Shown here one piece after another: positions 1 through 5,618 of a stretch of 5,618 bases of DNA; the first letter of the stretch is position 1; each line of letters starts with the position of its first letter. The notes below the pieces were generated by a model. That model made no database searches, had not been told where the DNA came from, and saw nothing but the letters and a program-made list of their open reading frames with translations. The DNA is from an uncultured Eubacterium sp. (GTDB lineage: Bacteria > Bacillota > Clostridia > Oscillospirales > Acutalibacteraceae), in the NCBI GenBank assembly GCA_910577215.1, contig CAJTMQ010000047.1, forward strand, positions 1 through 5,618, read 5' to 3'. Made by a program: the position numbers and the translations under genes.

Positions 1-733
1 TGAAAGTTTTATTGATAGATTCATAACTCCTTAAAATACGCAAATCTGATTTACAGTATGGGCATTTTAACTTTTCACTATACACATCAAAGTCGTCTGA
101 AACACTTTTAGTAATATAATACGGTTTAAATATCAGTCTTTCAAAAAAATCTTTATCACAATCAGTAATATACGCCGAAAACCTTTTACTGTCATAAACT
201 TTTCTATAACATTCTGCTGATAAAAAGCAATCCTCAAGAGCTCTGTGCAGATTATCCGTATCAACAGAAATTTCAAAAATTTCAGCACAGCGGGAAAGGC
301 TTATCTGATTGGAACTGCTGCCCTCAATAAAGGACTGACAATACTTCTGCAAATCAACATATTTTTTAATAAAATCAATTGATGAAGTGCCGATAAACTT
401 TTTAAAATTATCTATTAAAACATATAAATCACTGTTAGACCAGCTCATAAAAATGCTGTTATCTTTACCGCTCCATCTTGCAAAATCACTTATGGCATTT
501 TCAAACGCAATACCGGATTTATTTATTTCATCCATTGAAATATGTGTAAGATTCTTAAAGCGTGAAGACAGCTTTGATGACAGTTTGGGTTTAATAAGCT
601 GTTTAAATGTATCTACAATATTCAGTTTTTCATCTAATTTAACGGCACCAATTTCTATGATTTCATTCATTCCTTTTCTGAGCTTATAATCATAGGCATT
701 GTTCCATTCCAAATCAAAAATTACATAGAACAT
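1..733 (-). CDS. DEDDh-family 3'-5' exonuclease (partial, C-terminus off the left edge)
   Basis: Reading leftward from the ATG at 731-733 gives 244 codons without a stop, open at the window edge. The start follows a GGAG ribosome binding site at 739-742, 5 nt away. The protein looks like an RNase T/DnaQ-superfamily exonuclease. Exo I is FDLEWN with D7 and E9, followed by the typical IIEIGAVKLD stretch (25-34). Exo II is probably SWSNSD with D102. Exo III is HRALED with H163 and D168 (H-x4-D), which places it in the DEDDh class, using two metal ions to remove 3' nucleotides from DNA or RNA. After the fold, residues 224-227 are CPYC, probably the first half of a zinc ribbon whose second Cys pair lies beyond the edge. 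It resembles KapD/ERI-1-like stand-alone exonucleases rather than a polymerase proofreading domain, but the substrate cannot be told from sequence. It lies just downstream of the secG terminator. Exonuclease fold confident; specific role unknown. Confidence 0.87.
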   Translation of the reverse strand, partial: MFYVIFDLEWNNAYDYKLRKGMNEIIEIGAVKLDEKLNIVDTFKQLIKPKLSSKLSSRFKNLTHISMDEINKSGIAFENAISDFARWSGKDNSIFMSWSNSDLYVLIDNFKKFIGTSSIDFIKKYVDLQKYCQSFIEGSSSNQISLSRCAEIFEISVDTDNLHRALEDCFLSAECYRKVYDSKRFSAYITDCDKDFFERLIFKPYYITKSVSDDFDVYSEKLKCPYCKSDLRILRSYESINKTF

Positions 734-751
734 TGAAACTCCGTAATCTGC

Positions 752-781
752 AAAAAAAATAACCTTGCATAACGCAAGGTT
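752..781 (-). terminator. Intrinsic terminator after secG
   Basis: On the minus strand a perfect 8-bp stem (AACCTTGC / GCAAGGTT, plus-strand arms 761-768 and 774-781) with a 5-nt loop is followed at once by A and then eight T residues (752-759). It starts 11 nt after the secG stop codon, so it should end the secG transcript. The exonuclease start codon lies only 18 nt past the T-tract, so any transcript reaching that gene from secG must read through this site. Confidence 0.9.
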
Positions 782-792
782 AATATTATTTC

Positions 793-1044
793 TTAGCCAA
801 TAAAAAGAAAAACAAAGAATGCAGCAAGAACTACAACAAAGAAACCGCCGATAAGCCACTTTGTCATCTTCTCAAGCTTTGCTTCAATTGTGCGCGCCTT
901 GGCTTTTCCAAGGAAAGTTTCAGCACCGCCTGCAATAGCACCTGAAAGATTCTGTGATCTGCCCTCTTGCATAAGAACAATAATTGTAATAATAATTGAT
1001 GCAACAATAAGAACTGCACCAAATACATAATGATACCAAAGCAT
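793..1044 (-). CDS. secG: Preprotein translocase subunit SecG
   Basis: This 83-aa membrane protein is the small, non-essential subunit of the SecYEG channel, which assists SecA-driven export across the cytoplasmic membrane. Its architecture is diagnostic: a first transmembrane helix at about residues 5-25, a cytosolic loop with the SecG signature (LMQEGRSQNLSG at 24-35, followed by AIAGGAETFLGKAKART at 36-52), a short basic linker, and a second transmembrane helix at about 63-82. The length fits Firmicute SecG proteins (roughly 70-90 aa). The start is supported by GGAGG at 1054-1058, 9 nt upstream, and by a promoter about 37 nt upstream. It appears monocistronic, with its own promoter and a strong terminator. 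In many Firmicutes secG is followed by rnr and smpB; here the next gene is a different exonuclease. Confidence 0.95.
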   Translation of the reverse strand: MLWYHYVFGAVLIVASIIITIIVLMQEGRSQNLSGAIAGGAETFLGKAKARTIEAKLEKMTKWLIGGFFVVVLAAFFVFLFIG

Positions 1045-1080
1045 CGTAAACTTCCTCCATAGATAAATTAATACTAATGG

Positions 1081-1109
1081 ATTATATCACAACGAATGCT
1101 ATAATGCAA
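1081..1109 (-). promoter_or_regulatory. secG promoter (sigma-A type)
   Basis: On the minus strand a -35 TTGCAT (1104-1109) and a perfect -10 TATAAT (1081-1086) are separated by exactly 17 nt. The -10 is preceded by TGA, an extended -10 motif. A run of seven A residues (1113-1119) just upstream of the -35 could act as an UP-like element. Transcription would start near 1074, giving a leader of about 30 nt that contains the secG ribosome binding site. Confidence 0.85.
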
Positions 1110-1168
1110 GTCTTTTTTTGGTATTAATTGGTTTGAATTATTTTTGCGTTAAATATCATACTATTATT

Positions 1169-1201
1169 GACGATATGTGATTAAGCGTTTGCCATATCGT
1201 C
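1169..1201. repeat. 9-bp perfect inverted repeat between parC and secG
   Basis: GACGATATG (1169-1177) and CATATCGTC (1193-1201) are perfect inverted arms around a 15-nt loop. The hairpin lies downstream of the parC-like stop codon and upstream of the secG promoter. On the minus strand the sequence after the stem is AT-rich but has no T-run, so it is not a classical intrinsic terminator. It could be an atypical terminator, a 3'-end-stabilising stem, a protein-binding palindrome or part of a dispersed repeat. The sequence alone does not decide. Confidence 0.55.
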
Positions 1202-1202
1202 T

Positions 1203-1220
1203 GCCGTCTGAACAGGCGGC
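1203..1220. repeat. GC-rich short hairpin after the parC-like gene
   Basis: GCCGTCTG (1203-1210) and CAGGCGGC (1213-1220) are imperfect inverted arms. As plus-strand RNA all eight positions pair if one U-G wobble is allowed, although the innermost pair must open for the loop. As minus-strand RNA there is one C-A mismatch. It stands out as GC-rich in an AT-rich gap, lies 8 nt past the parC-like stop and abuts the 9-bp inverted repeat. On the transcribed minus strand the two stems would be stacked in tandem, with no T-tract after either. Confidence 0.45.
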
Positions 1221-1228
1221 ATTACATA

Positions 1229-3469
1229 TTAAAATGTTAATTGCTCCCCTATATCGGCAGCACTCGGAAGTGCACCCACAGCAGGAAGATTTTTAGGTCT
1301 GTATCTGTATGCTTTTTCAAATTCACCCTCGGTATAAAGATGAACTGATTCTACTTTATCAGCCTTCTTTTTCAGCGTCATTGCCTGAACACCCTGGGTG
1401 TTTTTAGTTGTTTTCGGCAATATAGATGCGGTGTTAACAAGAAGCTTTCTTCCGTTTGAAGCACAAATTACAATATCCGTATCCTCCGGCAAATATAATG
1501 CCGCTGCCAGAGGAGATTTATCACTGTAAGCATTAATAAGCTTCTTACGGTTTGTTTTTGTTTCATAAGCAGACATATCAACCTTAGCGATTTTTCCGTT
1601 TTCAAAAACAAAAATCATATAGCCCTTATATTCGCTGAAAACAGCAATATAAGAAACCTCTTCCTTCTCCTCCATATCAAGCTTAGACGGAACATACTCA
1701 CCCAATACGGAAGCTTTGGTGTCCTGAAAATCGTCAACCTTTGCTTTATATACCTGATGAGCATTTGTAAAGGCAAGAATTTCATCCCTGTTTGAACACT
1801 CAACAGACTCAATAATTCTGTCGCCCTCTTTCAGCTTCTGCTCGCCGCTCATACGCAGATTTGCCGTTCTGATTTTCTTAGCATATCCGCCCTCGGTAAT
1901 AAATACCGTAACAGGATAATCGGCTACTTCTGTTTCTGTTTCAACAACTTCATCCGAAACATTGTAAAGAATTTCGGAATGTCTGCCGGTATCATACTTA
2001 TCAATAACACCCTCAAGCTCGGTAATAATGATTTTCTTCATTCTTGTTTTGCTTGAAAGTATGGTTTCAAGTTCGGCAATATCATCCTCAAGATTTTCTA
2101 TATCCTTGATTCGTTTCAGAATATACTCTCTGTTAAGATGACGAAGTTTGATTTCAGCAACATACTCAGCCTGTATTTCGTCAATTCCAAAGCCAATCAT
2201 AAGGTTTGGAATAACCTCAGATTCACTTTCTGTTTCGCTGATTATTTTAATTGCCTTATCAATATCAAGCAGAATTTTTGAAAGTCCCTTTAAAAGATGA
2301 AGCTGCTTTCTCTTCTTAGCAAGGCTGAAATTAATTCTTCTTTTAACACAATTCAGACGGAATATTATCCATTCATTCAGAATTTCCTTAACGCCTCTGA
2401 CTTTCGGCACACCGTTAATAAGAACATTAAAGTTGCATGAGAAGGAATCCTCAAGCGGAGTCATCTTATAAAGCCTTGCCATAAGCTTGTCCGCATCAAC
2501 ACCGCGCTTTAGGTCAATTGTAATTTTTAAGCCCTTTAAATCAGTTTCATCTCTGATATCTGATATTTCCTTAATTTTATTAGCTTTAGCAAGTTCAATA
2601 ATTTTATCAATAATTGCTTCAGAGGTGGTTGTCGGCGGTATTTGCGTAATATCAATACAGTTATATGATTTATCATAAGTGTATTTTGAGCGGACTTTTA
2701 CTGAGCCTCTGCCTGTTGCATAAATCTTTTCAAGTTCTTCCTTATCATAAATAATATATCCGCCGCCCACAAAATCAGGAGCTACAAGTGTATCCGAAAC
2801 AATATGCTCGGGATTTTTTATCAATGCAATTGTTGTTTCGCAAAGCTCTTTAAGATTAAATGAAGCAATTGAAGATGCCATACCTGCGGCAATACCTGTT
2901 GTAACATTACATAAAATAGAAGGAAATGTTACGGGAAGAAGCCTTGGCTCCTTCATCGTATTATCATAGTTATTTACAAAATCAACAGTATCCTTATCAA
3001 TATCATCAAAGAGTTCTTTGCAAATCGGTGCAAGCTTTGCCTCTGTATAACGTGAAGCTGCATACATCATATTTTTCGAGTATGCCTTACCGAAGTTTCC
3101 CTTTGATTCAACAAAAGGATATAAAAGGGTTTCATTACCTCTTGAAAGTCGCACCATTGTTTCATAAATGGAAGCATCTCCATGAGGATTAAGCTGCATT
3201 GTTCTGCCGACGATATTGGCACTTTTTATTGTGCCGCCCTTTAAAAGTCCCATATTATACATAGTATAGAGCAACTTTCTGTGAGATGGTTTTAAGCCAT
3301 CTATTTCAGGAATAGCACGGCTTAAAATTACACTCATTGCATAGGGCATAAAGTTTTTGGTTAATGTATCTGTAATAATCTCATTTGTTACAGTGCCTGC
3401 ATTTTCAATATGCACATTTTCGTTAAGGGTGCTGTTATCTTCAGGCATATTCTTTTTTCTTCTTGCCAT
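1229..3469 (-). CDS. parC: Type IIA DNA topoisomerase subunit A (topoisomerase IV ParC-like / GyrA paralogue)
   Basis: This 746-aa breakage-reunion subunit cuts both strands of a gate duplex through active-site tyrosines and pairs with the ParE-like subunit encoded just upstream. Visible marks are the GLKPSHRK motif at 58-65, the QRDR segment HGDASIYE at 97-104, the catalytic arginine-tyrosine pair R140-Y141 in AASRYTEAKL, and TGIAAGMA at 191-198, where I193 matches the DNA-bending isoleucine (E. coli GyrA I174). The tower and coiled-coil region runs from about 366 to 490. A beta-pinwheel C-terminal domain spans about 515-715, with KTTKNTQGVQAMTL (686-699) as a late blade. No Q-R-R-G-G-K-G GyrA box is present; the first-blade position (about 536-550) is occupied by an unrelated, shorter loop. 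Length matches ParC (E. coli 752 aa) better than GyrA (usually over 800). The start is fixed by AAGGAGG at 3478-3484, 8 nt upstream. The gene follows parE by 22 nt, clearly one operon. RefSeq-style naming could equally be DNA gyrase/topoisomerase IV subunit A. Confidence 0.93.
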   Translation of the reverse strand: MARRKKNMPEDNSTLNENVHIENAGTVTNEIITDTLTKNFMPYAMSVILSRAIPEIDGLKPSHRKLLYTMYNMGLLKGGTIKSANIVGRTMQLNPHGDASIYETMVRLSRGNETLLYPFVESKGNFGKAYSKNMMYAASRYTEAKLAPICKELFDDIDKDTVDFVNNYDNTMKEPRLLPVTFPSILCNVTTGIAAGMASSIASFNLKELCETTIALIKNPEHIVSDTLVAPDFVGGGYIIYDKEELEKIYATGRGSVKVRSKYTYDKSYNCIDITQIPPTTTSEAIIDKIIELAKANKIKEISDIRDETDLKGLKITIDLKRGVDADKLMARLYKMTPLEDSFSCNFNVLINGVPKVRGVKEILNEWIIFRLNCVKRRINFSLAKKRKQLHLLKGLSKILLDIDKAIKIISETESESEVIPNLMIGFGIDEIQAEYVAEIKLRHLNREYILKRIKDIENLEDDIAELETILSSKTRMKKIIITELEGVIDKYDTGRHSEILYNVSDEVVETETEVADYPVTVFITEGGYAKKIRTANLRMSGEQKLKEGDRIIESVECSNRDEILAFTNAHQVYKAKVDDFQDTKASVLGEYVPSKLDMEEKEEVSYIAVFSEYKGYMIFVFENGKIAKVDMSAYETKTNRKKLINAYSDKSPLAAALYLPEDTDIVICASNGRKLLVNTASILPKTTKNTQGVQAMTLKKKADKVESVHLYTEGEFEKAYRYRPKNLPAVGALPSAADIGEQLTF

Positions 3470-3491
3470 AAATAATTCCTCCTTAACTAAA

Positions 3492-5462
3492 TCAGCTTAC
3501 ATCTGCGGCATCAATATAAAGATTGCCGAAATCTGTAATATACTGTTTTCTGCCTTCAAGATTATCACCAAGAAGCAAATCAAAAATCTGTGATGTTTTT
3601 TCAGCCTCATCAGGTGTTACAAGAATAAGCCTTCTTGTGGCAGGATTCATTGTTGTAAGTGCCATCATATCAGCTTCGTTTTCACCAAGACCTTTTGAGC
3701 GCTGAACCGTGTACTTCTGATTTCCGATTTCTTCTTTAATTCTGTCCATCTCAACTTCGTTATATGCAAAATAGGTTTGATCCTTGCAGGTAACCTCATA
3801 AAGCGGAGATTCATCAATAAACACCTTACCCTCCTCAATCAGCTGAGGCATAAGACGGTAAATCATAGTTAAAACAAGCGTTCTGATATGGAAGCCGTCA
3901 ACATCGGCATCCGTACATATAAGCACCTTGCTCCAACGGAAATTATTCATATCAAAAGCAGAAATACCCTTTGCTGCCTTTGAGCGAACCTCAACACCGC
4001 ATCCGAGCACCTTAATTAAATCCGTTATAATTTCACTTTTAAAAATTTTATCGTATTCACATTTAAGACAATTCAGTATTTTACCTCTGATTGGCATAAT
4101 TGCCTGAAAATTAGCATCTCTTGCCTGCTTGCAGGCACCAAGAGCTGAGTCACCCTCTACTATAAAAATTTCTCTTTCATTTGGGTCTTTGGAACGGCAG
4201 TCAACAAACTTCTGAATACGATTTGTCATATCCATTTTTGTCTGGAGTGTATTCTTTAAGGTTTTCCTTGTATTTTCTGCCTTAACACGGCTTCTCATAT
4301 TGATGATAACCTGATCGGCAATCTTCTCTGCCTCAAGCTTATTTTCAATAAAGTAAACCTCAAGCTGCTTGCGGAAAAAGTCCGTCATTGCCTCCTGAAT
4401 AAACTTATTGGTTATTGCTTTCTTTGTTTGGTTTTCATATGAGGTTTGTGTTGAAAATGAGGAAACAACAAATATGAGAATATCCTCAATATCCTGAACA
4501 TTTATCTGACTGTCGGATTTACTGTATTTATTATTAGCCTTTAAATAGGCATTAATTTGGTTAACAAATGCACTTTTAAAAGCCTTCTCAGGTGAGCCGC
4601 CGTGCTCAAGAAAGCTTGAATTATGATAATACTCTTTAAGCTGTGTTTTTTGAGAAAAGCAGACAGCAGCTTTGATTTTAAGCTTATAATCACTCTGATC
4701 TTCCCTGTCTCTTCCTTTTCTTTCACATTCCCAATACTGAGGTGTTGTAAAAGCAGCATCAGCAGCAAGCTCACTTACATAATCCTTAATACCGTCTTTA
4801 TAACAGTATTCTGTTGTTTCAAACCGTGAACCGACCTGATTTTTAAATATAAAAGTAACGCCATCATTAACAATTGCCTGTCTTTTAATTGTTTCATGGA
4901 AAAATTCTGCAGGTACATTAATATCGGTAAATACATCCAAATCCGGCTTCCATCTGATTCGTGAGCCTGTATCCTTTTTGGAATATTCTTCCTTGTGAAG
5001 TCCGCCGACATTTTCGCCCTTTTCAAAATGCAGGGTATAGCAATAGCCGGCTGTATGAATTTCAGCGTCCATATATTCAGAAGCATACTGTGTTGCACAA
5101 AGACCAAGACCGTTCAAACCGAGTGAAAACTCATAGTTTTCTGCACCGTTATCATACTTGCCGCCCGCATACATTTCACAGAACAGGAGCTTCCAGTTAT
5201 ATTCATTTTCAGCCTTATTGAAATCAACAGGAATTCCCGCACCGAAATCCTGCACCTCAACTGAGCCGTCTTCAAATTTGGTTACAATGATTTTATTGCC
5301 TCTGCCCTCTCTTGCTTCATCAATAGAGTTGGACATAATCTCAAATATAGAATGCTGGCAGCCTTCAATACCATCCGAACCAACAGCAGGTCTTTTTCTT
5401 ACACGGTCAGCACCCTTTAAAGACTTAATACTGTCATTGCCATAATCATTTTTCTTAGCCAT
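3492..5462 (-). CDS. parE: Type IIA DNA topoisomerase subunit B (topoisomerase IV ParE-like / GyrB paralogue)
   Basis: This 656-aa ATPase subunit couples ATP binding and hydrolysis to strand passage. The N-terminal GHKL (Bergerat) ATPase shows E41 (general base) and N45 (Mg-ATP) in FEIMSNSIDEA, DFGAGIP at 72-78, AGGKYDN at 99-105, and the glycine loop GLNGLG at 115-120. The transducer domain carries the switch-lysine motif QTK at 345-347. The TOPRIM domain has EGDSA (436-440), PIRGKILN (457-464) and the metal-binding DADVDG (518-523). SKGLGEN at 589-595 begins the conserved C-terminal segment. The length is typical of B subunits lacking the large insertion found in E. coli GyrB. The ATPase domain is divergent: the usual RPGMYIG loop reads RPAVGSDG (24-31), the loop His is Asn117, and the coumarin-binding arginines are replaced (A75, T137). 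The start is supported by GGAGG at 5468-5472, 5 nt upstream, and a consensus promoter. First gene of the parE-parC operon. Confidence 0.94.
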   Translation of the reverse strand: MAKKNDYGNDSIKSLKGADRVRKRPAVGSDGIEGCQHSIFEIMSNSIDEAREGRGNKIIVTKFEDGSVEVQDFGAGIPVDFNKAENEYNWKLLFCEMYAGGKYDNGAENYEFSLGLNGLGLCATQYASEYMDAEIHTAGYCYTLHFEKGENVGGLHKEEYSKKDTGSRIRWKPDLDVFTDINVPAEFFHETIKRQAIVNDGVTFIFKNQVGSRFETTEYCYKDGIKDYVSELAADAAFTTPQYWECERKGRDREDQSDYKLKIKAAVCFSQKTQLKEYYHNSSFLEHGGSPEKAFKSAFVNQINAYLKANNKYSKSDSQINVQDIEDILIFVVSSFSTQTSYENQTKKAITNKFIQEAMTDFFRKQLEVYFIENKLEAEKIADQVIINMRSRVKAENTRKTLKNTLQTKMDMTNRIQKFVDCRSKDPNEREIFIVEGDSALGACKQARDANFQAIMPIRGKILNCLKCEYDKIFKSEIITDLIKVLGCGVEVRSKAAKGISAFDMNNFRWSKVLICTDADVDGFHIRTLVLTMIYRLMPQLIEEGKVFIDESPLYEVTCKDQTYFAYNEVEMDRIKEEIGNQKYTVQRSKGLGENEADMMALTTMNPATRRLILVTPDEAEKTSQIFDLLLGDNLEGRKQYITDFGNLYIDAADVS

Positions 5463-5498
5463 TTTTACCTCCGCTTAAAGAAGTTTACACAGATACAT

Positions 5499-5526
5499 AT
5501 TATACAAGATATTGTATTTTTGTCAA
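5499..5526 (-). promoter_or_regulatory. parE-parC operon promoter (sigma-A type)
   Basis: On the minus strand a perfect -35 TTGACA (5521-5526) and a perfect -10 TATAAT (5499-5504) are separated by 16 nt, one short of optimal. Transcription would start near 5492, leaving a leader of about 30 nt with the parE ribosome binding site. With consensus boxes this should be a strong promoter unless repressed; the overlapping and upstream palindromes (5502-5517, 5531-5548) leave room for a regulator. Confidence 0.88.
5502..5517. repeat. Inverted repeat within the parE promoter, candidate operator
   Basis: ATACAA (5502-5507) and TTGTAT (5512-5517) form perfect 6-bp inverted arms around GATA. The repeat covers half of the -10 box and most of the spacer, where a bound repressor would block RNA polymerase. 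In AT-rich DNA a 6-bp palindrome can arise by chance, so operator function is only a suggestion. Confidence 0.35.
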
Positions 5527-5530
5527 GATT

Positions 5531-5548
5531 TTGTAACAACTATTACAA
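5531..5548. repeat. Inverted repeat upstream of the parE -35 box
   Basis: TTGTAA (5531-5536) and TTACAA (5543-5548) are perfect inverted arms around a 6-nt centre, lying 4 nt upstream of the -35 box. Each half shares a TTGTA/TACAA core with the palindrome inside the promoter, so the two may be related binding sites. No known regulator consensus was recognised. Confidence 0.35.
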
Positions 5549-5550
5549 TA

Positions 5551-5588
5551 TAAAGAAAAATAAAGGTGAGAGTTAATCCTCTCACCTT
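5551..5588 (-). terminator. Intrinsic terminator of the gene upstream of parE
   Basis: A perfect 10-bp stem (plus-strand arms AAGGTGAGAG at 5563-5572 and CTCTCACCTT at 5579-5588) with a 6-nt loop is followed on the minus strand by TATTTTTCTTTA (5551-5562). It begins 4 nt after the stop codon of the preceding minus-strand reading frame and separates that gene from the parE promoter. On the plus strand the tail is AAAATTATT, so termination in that direction is not expected. Confidence 0.88.
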
Positions 5589-5592
5589 AAAA

Positions 5593-5618
5593 TTATTGGC
5601 CATCTTCTTCTGTAATAT
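5593..5618 (-). CDS. C-terminal end of an upstream minus-strand gene (partial)
   Basis: One minus-strand frame reads I-T-E-E-D-G-Q and then TAA (stop at 5593-5595), ending 4 nt before a strong minus-strand terminator. That placement is what the 3' end of a gene should look like, and an acidic tail is plausible. Only seven codons are visible, so the product cannot be identified and the frame is inferred from the stop-terminator spacing. Confidence 0.5.

Noticed and set aside
1203..1212. An exact 10-mer match to the neisserial DNA uptake sequence (GCCGTCTGAA)
   Set aside because: The surrounding genes, promoters and base composition are Firmicute-like, there is a single copy, and the 12-mer flank (AT) is absent. 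It is part of a local hairpin and most likely a coincidence.
1045..1228. A tRNA, small ORF or riboswitch in the parC-secG gap
   Set aside because: No cloverleaf, no ORF with a ribosome binding site and no recognised riboswitch core; the gap is accounted for by the secG promoter and the two hairpins.
2926..3192. Plus-strand open frame inside the parC-like gene, and similar plus-strand frames throughout 387-5445
   Set aside because: They lie antisense to genes with clear protein motifs, have no recognisable domains or convincing ribosome binding sites, and look like shadow frames.
4775..5107. 110-aa minus-strand frame overlapping the parE-like gene in another frame
   Set aside because: It lies wholly inside the conserved ATPase coding sequence of parE and resembles no protein; it is a frame shadow.
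1229..5462. Calling the pair canonical gyrB-gyrA
   Set aside because: No GyrA box, a short A subunit, a ParC-like Glu in the QRDR and a divergent GHKL loop all favour a topoisomerase IV-like paralogue. The gyrase name cannot be fully excluded from sequence alone.
5563..5588. Bidirectional terminator
   Set aside because: On the plus strand the stem is followed by AAAATTATT rather than a T-run, and no plus-strand gene ends here; only the minus-strand reading is supported.

Overview
The window is an AT-rich chromosomal segment with every supported gene on the minus strand. Strong AGGAGG-type ribosome binding sites, sigma-A-type promoters and U-tailed intrinsic terminators point to a low-GC Firmicute. 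The divergent, short ParE/ParC-type topoisomerase pair suggests a Clostridia member of the Ruminococcus/Oscillospiraceae/Eubacterium kind. That taxonomic call is an inference from gene style, not from a search.

Layout in the direction of transcription, from the right edge to the left. (1) 5593-5618 is the last few codons of an upstream gene, closed by an intrinsic terminator (5551-5588). (2) A near-consensus promoter (5499-5526), flanked and overlapped by inverted repeats, drives a two-gene operon: a 656-aa type IIA topoisomerase ATPase/TOPRIM subunit (parE-like, 3492-5462), then a 746-aa DNA cleavage/religation subunit (parC-like, 1229-3469) after a 22-nt gap. (3) The 184-nt gap at 1045-1228 holds two inverted repeats after parC and the secG promoter. 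(4) secG (793-1044) encodes the small SecYEG translocon subunit and ends at a strong terminator (752-781). (5) A DEDDh-type 3'-5' exonuclease gene (1-733) runs off the left edge. It begins only 18 nt after that terminator's T-tract and has no obvious promoter of its own.

The two topoisomerase subunits should assemble as an A2B2 enzyme that passes one duplex through another using ATP. The A subunit lacks a recognisable GyrA box, so a topoisomerase IV-like decatenase is a better reading than a supercoiling gyrase. Both subunits carry natural substitutions at positions known from E. coli gyrase as drug contacts: the quinolone Ser83 equivalent is Ala, and the coumarin Arg76 and Arg136 equivalents are Ala and Thr. 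secG and the exonuclease are functionally unrelated neighbours.

I found no clear novel multi-gene system, mobile element, CRISPR array, tRNA or rRNA. The points worth following are the topoisomerase substitutions, the palindromes at the parE promoter, the paired hairpins after parC, and the exonuclease gene sitting just behind a terminator.
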